Below are positions 1-5,914 of a DNA stretch of 5,983 nucleotides, piece by piece; the stretch's first letter is position 1; every line of letters begins with the position of its first letter. Under the pieces are notes generated by a model. The model was not told the origin of the DNA and made no database searches. It worked only from the letters and a program-made list of their open reading frames with translations. The DNA is taken from the NCBI GenBank assembly GCA_012514445.1, contig JAAZAI010000385.1, positions 1 through 5,983 of the forward strand, read 5' to 3'. The position numbers and the translations under genes are program-made. This DNA is from Lentisphaerota bacterium. Lineage in GTDB: Bacteria; Verrucomicrobiota; Kiritimatiellia; RFP12; UBA3636.

Positions 1-904
1 CGACGACGACGTGCCGGTTGAGCGGACCGGACTTGGCCAGCGAAACCGCGACGTCCGCCAGCAGCGCCGCGTTGGCCGCCTGGCGCAGCTCGGGGGAGTA
101 GTCCGGCGTGAAGCCGTGCGTGTCGAGGCGCGCGGAGAGCACAAGCACCTCCTCGCGTTTCAAGTCGCCAGTCCATCCGCCAACGGCGGGCAGCTCGACC
201 CAGAGGTTGACGCCCTCCCGGTCCTTGAGCAGCGCGCGCGCGTCGATCGAGCCGCGTTGCGAGCCGTCCGCCTCCAGCAACCCGGACGCGATGGCCTTGA
301 CACGCGGGATGTAGAGCCGGGGGACGAGCGTGACGGTGGAGAAGCAGACCCGCGTCATGCGCCACTGGTCGATCGAATCGTCGCCGACGAGGACGACGGC
401 CTTGGCCCCGAGCATGAAGACGTCGGGCAGCCGCACGCCGATCTTCGCCGCGTCGACGATGGCGATGGCGCCGGCGACGTCCTTGCCCTCGAGGTCGGCG
501 ACGGAGCCGTTGCCGACGAAGACGACGGGGCCCTCGATCGGGCCGTCGGTGACGAACGGGGCGGGGCCGTTGTCCGTCATGAGCACGCCCGCGACGGGCT
601 CGCCGGCGTAGGTGAACGACAGCCGCTCGGTCTCCTGGACGAGCGTGCGGAAGGTCTGGCGCCGGGGCTTGAGGCCCGAGGCCTGGAGTTCGCGTTCGAG
701 CGCGGCGAAGCACGAGGCGAGATTCGTGCCGCCGGCGAGGCGGTTGGGGTGGCGGGCGAACTCGGCGTAGAGGCGCGAGTAGACCGTGTCCTCGCGCTCG
801 GCCGTCTGGGCCGGGGCCGCCGGGGCGGCGAACGCCAGCGCGGCGGCGGCGAAAAGAACCCGGGCCAGAGCCCGCGGGGTGTGGAACCGTGTGTTATTCG
901 TCAT
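1..904 (-). CDS. Exported M28-peptidase-like protein with PA-like domain, C-terminus beyond window (partial)
   Basis: The frame starts at ATG 904-902 and stays open to the left edge, giving 301 visible residues with no stop. Residues 1-32 look like a signal peptide: a basic N-terminus (R6, R11, R15), a hydrophobic Ala/Leu core at 16-27 and an APA cleavage motif before Q33, so the product should be exported. Residues 40-90 resemble the M28 lead-in (HPNRLAGGTN, then a helix ending in SGLKP). Residues 125-177 resemble a protease-associated (PA) insert: GPVVFVGNG, LEGKDVAGAIAIVD, then GAKAVVLVGDD. Residues 253-290 match the start of the M28 core strand-helix unit. However, the usual His-x-Asp zinc motif reads R259-L-D261, and the usual Asn-Asp stretch reads AANAA (276-280). 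I therefore infer a catalytically impaired or non-peptidase member, although the remaining ligands lie outside the window. The start overlaps the ATPase stop by 11 bases, implying translational coupling with the ABC transporter. Its substrate is unknown. Confidence 0.85.
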   Translation of the reverse strand, partial: MTNNTRFHTPRALARVLFAAAALAFAAPAAPAQTAEREDTVYSRLYAEFARHPNRLAGGTNLASCFAALERELQASGLKPRRQTFRTLVQETERLSFTYAGEPVAGVLMTDNGPAPFVTDGPIEGPVVFVGNGSVADLEGKDVAGAIAIVDAAKIGVRLPDVFMLGAKAVVLVGDDSIDQWRMTRVCFSTVTLVPRLYIPRVKAIASGLLEADGSQRGSIDARALLKDREGVNLWVELPAVGGWTGDLKREEVLVLSARLDTHGFTPDYSPELRQAANAALLADVAVSLAKSGPLNRHVVV

Positions 905-1664
905 CTTCCGTCCCAAGGCTAGCTTTCTCGATCTTCACGTCTTCGCGCGCGGCGACCCGCTCGATCCGCCCGTCGGAGATCCACACCATGCGGTCCGAGA
1001 CGGAGAGCATGTTGTGGTCGTGGGTCGCGCAGATGACGGTGACGCCGTCCTTCTTGTTCAAGTCGTGCAGGAGCCAGTGGATCTCCTTGCCGGTCTTCAG
1101 GTCCAAATTGCCCGTCGGCTCGTCGCAGAGCAGGATCGAGGGGTGGTTGGCGAGCGAACGGGCGATGGCGACGCGCTGCATCTGGCCGCCGGACATCTCC
1201 TTGGGGCGGTGGTTCCAGCGTTCGCCGAGGCCGACGCGGTCGAGCAGCGCCATGCCGCGCGCGCGCGCCTCGTCGGCGTGGACGCCGGCGAAGACCATGG
1301 GCAGGGTGACGTTCTCGAGCGCGGTCATCACGGTGTTGAGGTTGAACTGCTGGAACACGTAGCCGATCTTGCGGCAGCGCAGGAAGGCCAGCTCGTCGGC
1401 GTTGAGCTGCGCCATGTCCACGCCGTCGATGAAGACGCGCCCGTGCGTGGGGGAGTCCAGGCCGCCGACCATGTTGAAGAAGGTGGACTTGCCGGAGCCC
1501 GAAGGTCCCATCACGCAGATGTATTCGCCGCGGTAGATGTTGAGGTCGATCCCGTCGAGCGCGCGGACCTCCTCCTCGCCGCGCATGAAGACGCGGCGCA
1601 CGTCGTGCACGGCGACGAGGACCTCTCGGTGTTCGGCGTATTTCGCTTCGTCGAATTTCATCAT
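894..1664 (-). CDS. ABC transporter ATP-binding protein, MacB/LolD type
   Basis: This is a 256-residue cytoplasmic ATPase that should power the permease encoded just upstream. All ABC motifs are present: Walker A GPSGSGKST (53-61), Q-loop Q105 in VFQQF, signature SGGQM (158-162, usually SGGQQ), Walker B ILLCDEP (177-183) with catalytic E182, D-loop NLD (186-188) and switch His H215 in ATHD. The stretch ALENVTLPMVFAGV (115-128) is typical of the MacB/LolD/FtsE-like branch. The length is normal for a stand-alone subunit. Two adjacent ATG codons (1664 and 1661) are possible starts. The first gives an ATGA overlap with the permease stop and the second a TGATG overlap. A purine-rich GAGGGTGGA precedes both. 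The C-terminal tail is acidic (EDDE). The two proteins very likely form one complex of two ATPases and two permeases. The substrate is not evident. Confidence 0.97.
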   Translation of the reverse strand: MMKFDEAKYAEHREVLVAVHDVRRVFMRGEEEVRALDGIDLNIYRGEYICVMGPSGSGKSTFFNMVGGLDSPTHGRVFIDGVDMAQLNADELAFLRCRKIGYVFQQFNLNTVMTALENVTLPMVFAGVHADEARARGMALLDRVGLGERWNHRPKEMSGGQMQRVAIARSLANHPSILLCDEPTGNLDLKTGKEIHWLLHDLNKKDGVTVICATHDHNMLSVSDRMVWISDGRIERVAAREDVKIEKASLGTEDDE

Positions 1665-3154
1665 TCCACCCTCATTGCTTCCATCGGGGCCATGCGCGAG
1701 GCGGACCACGAGGGCTGCACCGACGCCAGGATCGCGAGCAGGACGCCTGCCAGCAGGGACACGACGCCGCTGGCCGCCAGATCGGCCCAGGGCCAGTAGG
1801 CGGCCAGGTGCGAACCGAACGCCGCGAAACCCCGGACCGCGGCGATCGCGAAGCCGATGACGACGCCGAGCAGGCCGCCGCAGAAGCCCTGCATCCCCGC
1901 CTCCATCATGAACTGCATCAGAATGTAGGTGTCCGTCGCGCCGAGGCATTTCATCGTGGCGATCTCGCGGAAGCGCTCCGTGATGGACATGAGCATCGCG
2001 TTGGCGATGCCGACCATGCAGACCACGAACGAGATCGCCAGCAGGAAGACCTGGCGGCCGTTGAGGCCGAGGAAGCCGCCGTTCTGGGACGTGACGAAGG
2101 CCAGTCGCCGTTCGAGCGACGTCAGCTTCTGCTCGTAGCGCGTCTTGACGGCGACGCGCTTGAGCAGTTCGGCGTCGAACACGCCCTCGAAGATCTTCGC
2201 GGCGCGGGGCTCGGCGAGCCTGGGGATCTTCTGCTCGGCCGTGGAGGGCGTGTTCTCCTGGTATTCGCGCATCCACGCCTCGCGGATCTGGCGCGTGTTG
2301 AGCGCCTTGTAGACCTCGGCGCATTCGCGGGAGGCGCGGAGCTGTTCGCGCATCAAGGCGAGGGCGGGGGCGTCGAAGCTGAAGCCCAGCGCGGCGATGG
2401 CCGCGCGCCAGCGCTCCGCCGCGTCGTCGGGGGCGTCGACGATCCAGTCGGCGTCGTCCTGCGCGCCGCCGGCTTTGGCCTCGGCCAGGGCGGCGGAGGC
2501 CTGCGCGACCTTGGCGTTCCAGGCGGCGTTGAGCGCGGCGGTCGCCTGCTGGTACTCCGGGTAGCGGGAGAGGAAGGATTCGAACGCTGCGAGCCCGCCG
2601 GGGACCTTGATGTCGATCATCGGCTTGAGCCGGGAGCGGAAGCCGTCGAGATCGGCGATCACGAAGGCCAGCGCGGCGCGGCCGGAGGTCTTGCGGATGA
2701 GCACGGTGCGCTTGCCCGCGGGGATGGCGTCGAGCCAGGCGGCATACTCGATCTCGCGCCGCGCCTCGGCGGCGAGGGCGTCGATCCGCTCGCGGTCGAG
2801 GCTGGCGACGGCGGCGAACTCGTCGAGCTGCTCCGCGTCCTGAGCCTTCCACGCATCGGCGAGGCGGCGGACCGTCACGGCCTCGGTGGCGGGGGAGAGA
2901 AAACGCGTCAGCCGCTGCTGGGAGAGGCGCTCGTGCTTCGTCTCGGCCTGGACGCCGAGGCCGGTGGCGCGCTGGAACATGCTCTCGGAGAGCAGGAACA
3001 TGAAGAAGGCCACGGCGAGCACGACGACGGCCAGCGTCAGCATGGATCGCAGCAGGCGGTGCTTGACGCCCTTGATGCACAGCCGGAGGGTTTCGCCCGG
3101 AGACATGCTGTGCTGCTTCCGGACGTCGATGGCTCGAGTGTTGCTTTTGCTCAT
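1661..3154 (-). CDS. FtsX/MacB-type ABC transporter permease with a large extracytoplasmic domain
   Basis: This 497-residue protein has the four-helix layout of the MacB/LolC/FtsX permease superfamily. A basic N-terminus (about 28-36) leads into TM1 (about 38-60). A long extracytoplasmic region follows (about 62-365), then TM2 (about 368-389), TM3 (about 410-440) and TM4 (about 458-480). The conserved FtsX-domain signature after TM2 reads ITERFREIATMKCLGAT (391-407), the coupling segment that contacts the ATPase, and the C-terminus ends in the family-like SRMAPMEAMRVE. The roughly 300-residue outer domain is Ala/Glu/Arg-rich and mostly helical. It includes a charged helical stretch (about 328-357) running into TM2, and I recognise no named domain in it. 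Start choice is uncertain: ATG 3154 has no Shine-Dalgarno, whereas Met17 (ATG 3106-3104) has GGAAG nine bases upstream. The stop overlaps the ATPase start. Family members export or extract envelope substrates such as lipoproteins, peptides or macrolides; this one's cargo is unknown. Confidence 0.94.
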   Translation of the reverse strand: MSKSNTRAIDVRKQHSMSPGETLRLCIKGVKHRLLRSMLTLAVVVLAVAFFMFLLSESMFQRATGLGVQAETKHERLSQQRLTRFLSPATEAVTVRRLADAWKAQDAEQLDEFAAVASLDRERIDALAAEARREIEYAAWLDAIPAGKRTVLIRKTSGRAALAFVIADLDGFRSRLKPMIDIKVPGGLAAFESFLSRYPEYQQATAALNAAWNAKVAQASAALAEAKAGGAQDDADWIVDAPDDAAERWRAAIAALGFSFDAPALALMREQLRASRECAEVYKALNTRQIREAWMREYQENTPSTAEQKIPRLAEPRAAKIFEGVFDAELLKRVAVKTRYEQKLTSLERRLAFVTSQNGGFLGLNGRQVFLLAISFVVCMVGIANAMLMSITERFREIATMKCLGATDTYILMQFMMEAGMQGFCGGLLGVVIGFAIAAVRGFAAFGSHLAAYWPWADLAASGVVSLLAGVLLAILASVQPSWSASRMAPMEAMRVE

Positions 3155-3190
3155 GGGGTGTGGAAAGGGGTTGACGTGCGTTGGGAGTGC

Positions 3191-3204
3191 GCGGCGGGCG
3201 CCGC
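3191..3204 (-). other. Short GC hairpin at the stop codon in the gap between membrane protein and permease
   Basis: GCGGCG (3191-3196) and CGCCGC (3199-3204) can pair, or five bases on each side can pair around a GGGC loop. The hairpin begins at the TAG stop (3206-3204) of the upstream gene. No T-tract follows on the minus strand, so it is not a convincing intrinsic terminator. It could stabilise the upstream mRNA end or only slow polymerase. The rest of the 49-base gap shows no clear promoter. Confidence 0.3.
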
Positions 3205-5366
3205 TAGCCAGGCATGATCACGAACTTCACGGGCGACGGCGTGCCGTCGTGCACGAAGAAGTAGAGGAAGTCGATGAGCACCGAAAGCCCGATCATGAAG
3301 AGCTCTGCGGCGATCAGGCCGACGAAGAGCGGCTTCAGACGCTGGTACACGCCGCCGCCGCCGAAGCGCACGACGAGGGACTTGATCATCCAGCCGGCGA
3401 GGAACGAGCCCCAGGTGGAATTGCCCGGGTACGTGCCCATGACGAGGAACAGCACCGGGTGGATCGGGAACTTCGAGAAGCGGAAGCGCAGCACGGAGAG
3501 GCCCATGACCCCCAGCATCCCGTAGACGAAGAAACGAGCCTCCATCGGGTTGGATCGGGACATGGCCAGGCGCGCCACGGGACCGGCTGCCTTGCTCGCT
3601 TCGAAGACACCCGAGGCCTTCATCATGTTGAAGTTGCGCGCCGTCTGGTCGAAATAGCCCGTCACAGGCCACTGGGACGCGTAGTTGTCCGACATCGGAT
3701 TGAAGTTGTAGAGGAAGAAGGTCGAGCTGAACCAGGCGATCACGAGGGCGAGCCCGACGGCGCCGACGAGGACCCAGAAGAGCTTGCGCAGCTTCACGCC
3801 GCCGTCCTCGGCGGCCTTGACGCCGGTCGCCACGTAGGGCATGAGCGATTCGCGCGGGTCCTGCGCGAAGATGCCGGTGATCCAGAGCATCGCGGGCAGC
3901 GCATAGGGGCCGATCGCCGCCGGCCCGAAGAGCCGGACCAAAATGTCCCCCGGCATCCAGTTGCCCTGGATGAAGGGCACGCCCGTCTCGCAGACCACGC
4001 GGGAGATCACGAGGAACAGGATCATGAGCAGCAGGCTGTAGAAGATCGCGACGACCCAGGACTGGAAGATCCAGGACAGGACGATCATGAAGCCCGCCAA
4101 CGCGAGGACCAGCACACGGGCCGCCAGCACCGAAACCCGCTCCTCATCCTCCTCTTCATGCCCGGCGGGCGGATGACGGCGGAGGAAGAACGCCTTGGCG
4201 AACACGGCCTTGAAATAGGTGCGCCCCGTGTAGACGAGGATCAGCGTGTAGCCGATGTAGGCGCCCGCGCGGCTGGACTGGATCCAGGAACCCTCCAGCG
4301 GCGTCCCGGTGGTCAAGTAGTAGGCCGAGCCGAATATCCCCAGGCTGATCACCGAAATGCCCATCGTCAGGCTGACCTCGGAGCTCACGAAGTACGCCAG
4401 CGCGAGGATCGTGAAGTAGAGCGTCTGACCGTTGACGCTCCAGATGTCCGGCACCTTGCGCAGCACCGGGATCTTGGTGGTGACGGGCAGATACCAGGAC
4501 TTGAAGCTGGGCATCATCGTGGCGAGCTTCGGCACGTCCTGAGGAAACCACATCGAGAGGTAGTGGATCGTCAGCAGCGTCGCGACCGGCACGAACCCCC
4601 ACCAGAAGAGCGGATTGCGGAAGACGTCCGGGACGCCGCGGCGCCCGCCGGAGATCGTACAGAAGCTGCCGGCGACCTGCGCCACCGGGTAGCTGAGCTG
4701 CTCGTGCTTCGACCATTGGCGCTGCACGAGGAACTGCAGCGAGATGATGCTCAGGGACATCAGGAAGATCACCGGCGCCCACACCGCCATCGGCTTCACC
4801 CAGGCGCCCAGCGGGAGTTCCCTGAACGAAACCGCCTCCGCCCCCTTGGCCATGCCGGTGAAGAAGCCCACATAGACCGTCTCGTACGCCTGACTGGTCG
4901 TGCCCAGGCCCGGCCATGGCTCCGGGAAGAGCTCGCGCCGCAGGAACTCGGTGAGGATGCCGTGCGCCGCCCAGTCGGGCTTGTTCATCAGATAGTACCA
5001 CGGCAGCATGATCTGCCGATGGAAGTAGCGCCCCAGACCCGAAGTCGGCGGGAAGCACGCCACCAGCGTCACCGCCATCACGACGAGCAGTTCGCGCATC
5101 GAAAGCGCCATCGTGTCGCGAAGCCGCCCGCCGCAGCCGAACCCGCGGTCGAGCAGCACCCAGAGCCCGTTCCACCCCAGCCCGATGGCCATGAAGTAGG
5201 CGAACGCGCCGCCCGGCATGTGGTTGCCGATCATGATCGTGCCGCCCAGCACGTTGTCGTGGTACCCCGACAGCCCGGACATGATGAAAATGCCCAGGAG
5301 GCCGAAAATCAGCGAACGCCATGTGATGATGCCGCCCTTGCCGCCGCCGTTCGTTGTCGTATCCAT
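3204..5366 (-). CDS. Polytopic membrane protein of the DUF6785/DUF6784 type, function unknown
   Basis: This is a 720-residue integral membrane protein with about 14 hydrophobic helices (roughly 15-36, 53-72, 90-106, 190-214, 253-273, 314-334, 335-352, 366-385, 412-432, 435-457, 485-501, 527-552, 611-628 and 675-705). The N-terminal block has the features I associate with DUF6785: TWRSLIFGLL, then YHDNVLGGTIMIGNHMPGGA (35-54), RELLVVMAV (91-99) and PPTSGLGRYF (106-115). The C-terminal block (about 610-705) matches DUF6784: SKFPIHPV, then STWGSFLAGWMIKSLVVRFGG and YQRLKPLFVGLIAAELF. Other notable segments are QRQWSKHEQLSYPVAQ (215-230), CETGVPFIQGNWMPGD (459-474) and a charged, probably cytoplasmic loop RRHPPAGHEEEDEER (396-410). 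The architecture suggests a transporter, possibly distantly OPT-like, but I know of no demonstrated substrate. The start is ATG 5366, five bases after GGAG; adjacent ATG 5369 would add one residue. The frame is open up to ATG 5489, but that extension overlaps the promoter. Confidence 0.93.
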   Translation of the reverse strand: MDTTTNGGGKGGIITWRSLIFGLLGIFIMSGLSGYHDNVLGGTIMIGNHMPGGAFAYFMAIGLGWNGLWVLLDRGFGCGGRLRDTMALSMRELLVVMAVTLVACFPPTSGLGRYFHRQIMLPWYYLMNKPDWAAHGILTEFLRRELFPEPWPGLGTTSQAYETVYVGFFTGMAKGAEAVSFRELPLGAWVKPMAVWAPVIFLMSLSIISLQFLVQRQWSKHEQLSYPVAQVAGSFCTISGGRRGVPDVFRNPLFWWGFVPVATLLTIHYLSMWFPQDVPKLATMMPSFKSWYLPVTTKIPVLRKVPDIWSVNGQTLYFTILALAYFVSSEVSLTMGISVISLGIFGSAYYLTTGTPLEGSWIQSSRAGAYIGYTLILVYTGRTYFKAVFAKAFFLRRHPPAGHEEEDEERVSVLAARVLVLALAGFMIVLSWIFQSWVVAIFYSLLLMILFLVISRVVCETGVPFIQGNWMPGDILVRLFGPAAIGPYALPAMLWITGIFAQDPRESLMPYVATGVKAAEDGGVKLRKLFWVLVGAVGLALVIAWFSSTFFLYNFNPMSDNYASQWPVTGYFDQTARNFNMMKASGVFEASKAAGPVARLAMSRSNPMEARFFVYGMLGVMGLSVLRFRFSKFPIHPVLFLVMGTYPGNSTWGSFLAGWMIKSLVVRFGGGGVYQRLKPLFVGLIAAELFMIGLSVLIDFLYFFVHDGTPSPVKFVIMPG

Positions 5367-5371
5367 CATGG

Positions 5372-5375
5372 CTCC
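5372..5375 (-). promoter_or_regulatory. Ribosome binding site GGAG that fixes the start of the membrane protein
   Basis: The minus strand reads CTGGAGCCATGATGGAT. GGAG is two bases from the first ATG (5369) and five from the second (5366), which favours the second. It argues against the upstream in-frame ATG at 5489, whose extra 40 codons are AT-rich and cover the promoter. Confidence 0.7.
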
Positions 5376-5416
5376 AGTTCTGAACCGAAAAACTACCGAG
5401 AAGAAATATTCAATGG

Positions 5417-5445
5417 ATAATAGCGAAAAACACAAGATCGCACAA
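5417..5445 (-). promoter_or_regulatory. Sigma70-type promoter for the minus-strand operon
   Basis: On the minus strand TTGTGC (5445-5440) serves as -35 (three of six consensus bases) and TATTAT (5422-5417) as -10 (five of six), separated by exactly 17 bases. Transcription would begin near 5409-5411, leaving a 5' leader of about 40 bases before the GGAG and ATG. The block at 5380-5530 is distinctly AT-rich compared with the coding DNA, as expected for a promoter. A weaker alternative lies upstream: TTGAAT (5489-5484) with TATTTC 16 bases further on. Confidence 0.65.
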
Positions 5446-5513
5446 GCGGTTTTTTTGATATGAAATACGATTAAATCATTGCGATTCAAGTATATGCATA
5501 CAAAGTTACACAG

Positions 5514-5523
5514 TTGTGCACAA
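5514..5523. repeat. Perfect 10-bp palindrome TTGTGCACAA
   Basis: TTGTGCACAA is self-complementary and lies about 70 bases upstream of the -35 element, which shares the half-sequence TTGTGC. The promoter flank also contains CACAAG twice (5431-5436 and 5441-5446). This could be a regulator operator with a second half-site at the promoter, but a single 10-bp palindrome in AT-rich DNA may be chance. Confidence 0.3.
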
Positions 5524-5601
5524 GGCTATGCAACCGGCCCACCGACAGATATTTCGACAGGCGCCGGCAAGCGCCCGCCACGAAGGCCGGACGCAATCTC
5601 C

Positions 5602-5636
5602 GAGCGCCGCGGCGACGGCAAGGGATCGCCGCGCTC
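5602..5636. repeat. Strong GC-rich hairpin, 11 bp with a 3-base bulge
   Basis: GAGCG (5602-5606) and CGGCGA (5610-5615) pair with TCGCCG (5626-5631) and CGCTC (5632-5636). The bulge is CCG and the loop is the ten-base CGGCAAGGGA. No T-tract follows on either strand, so it is not a standard intrinsic terminator. It could belong to a small structured RNA or a dispersed palindromic element. The pairing is visible; any function is unknown. Confidence 0.5.
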
Positions 5637-5735
5637 CAAAGCCATGCGAACGGCAGGGGGGGGCGCGGTCTCCCTATCTGCGTTGCGAACGCCACAGGCA
5701 GGCGACCGCGCCGCAATCGACCGCGCCCGCGACGG

Positions 5736-5786
5736 CATTCTCGACGGTAGTCGTCGCTACTATGCGTAACACCAAAGACTTACCGT
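5736..5786 (+). repeat. Tandem direct repeat, copy 1
   Basis: The first 30 bases (5736-5765) are identical to 5813-5842. The following 21 bases match copy 2 with three substitutions and a one-base indel, ending in ACCGT. The period is 77 bases. Within the core, CGACG (5742-5746) and CGTCG (5752-5756) form a hairpin around GTAGT. The nonamer CTCGACGGT occurs at 5740-5748. The orientation given is arbitrary. Confidence 0.85.
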
Positions 5787-5812
5787 TCTTTTTCGCCTTC
5801 ATACTCGACGGT

Positions 5813-5864
5813 CATTCTCGACGGTAGTCGTCGCTACTATGCTCAACACAAAAGACTTAACCGT
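5813..5864 (+). repeat. Tandem direct repeat, copy 2
   Basis: This is the second copy, with the perfect 30-base core at 5813-5842 and a diverged tail up to ACCGT (5860-5864). The hairpin CGACG/CGTCG recurs at 5819-5823 and 5829-5833. CTCGACGGT occurs inside the copy (5817-5825) and again just before it (5804-5812), so the nonamer appears three times in about 85 bases. No third copy follows at the next 77-base step. Confidence 0.85.
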
Positions 5865-5876
5865 ATTTTCAACCCT

Positions 5877-5914
5877 AAAAACAGGCCTTACAGCCGATTT
5901 CACCCCCTGTTTTT
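5877..5914. terminator. Inverted repeat AAAAACAGG/CCTGTTTTT, possible bidirectional terminator
   Basis: AAAAACAGG (5877-5885) is the exact reverse complement of CCTGTTTTT (5906-5914), with a 20-base loop between. A stem flanked by A and T tracts is what a bidirectional intrinsic terminator looks like in either direction. The GC part (CAGG) is short and the loop is long, so termination would be weak. It might end transcription entering from the right, insulating the operon promoter. Alternatively it is part of a dispersed repeat. Confidence 0.4.

Noticed and set aside
11..922. A 303-codon plus-strand open frame at the left end
   Set aside because: The minus strand over the same stretch encodes a signal peptide, a PA-like region and an M28-like core, whereas the plus translation is Arg/Asp/Glu-rich with no recognisable motif.
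1665..3080. A 5' extension of the ATPase frame upstream of ATG 1664 (472 further codons, giving 728 in all)
   Set aside because: The extension is Arg/Ala/Pro-rich out-of-frame sequence of the permease gene. The ATPase has the normal family length from ATG 1664, which sits at the permease stop with a purine-rich leader.
1808..3217. A 469-codon plus-strand open frame antisense to the permease
   Set aside because: It is low-complexity Gly/Glu/Ala/Arg sequence and is explained as the complement of the FtsX-type permease codons.
2886..5420. An 844-codon open frame on the plus strand, antisense to the membrane protein gene
   Set aside because: The translation is His/Arg/Glu/Asp-rich low complexity with no domain. 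It mirrors the GC-rich third positions of the real minus-strand gene, which has clear helices and motifs.
5367..5489. An N-terminal extension of the membrane protein to ATG 5489
   Set aside because: It would translate the AT-rich promoter, including the -10 and -35. The family-like N-terminus and a GGAG site support the start at 5366 or 5369.
5479..5827. Small overlapping open frames of 70-103 codons on both strands
   Set aside because: They have no ribosome binding sites, Arg/Ala/Pro-rich compositions, mutual overlap, and run through a hairpin and a repeat.
5736..5864. A CRISPR array from the 30-base repeat
   Set aside because: There are only two copies, the similarity continues into the supposed spacer, the gap is 47 bases, no third copy follows at the same step and no cas gene is visible.
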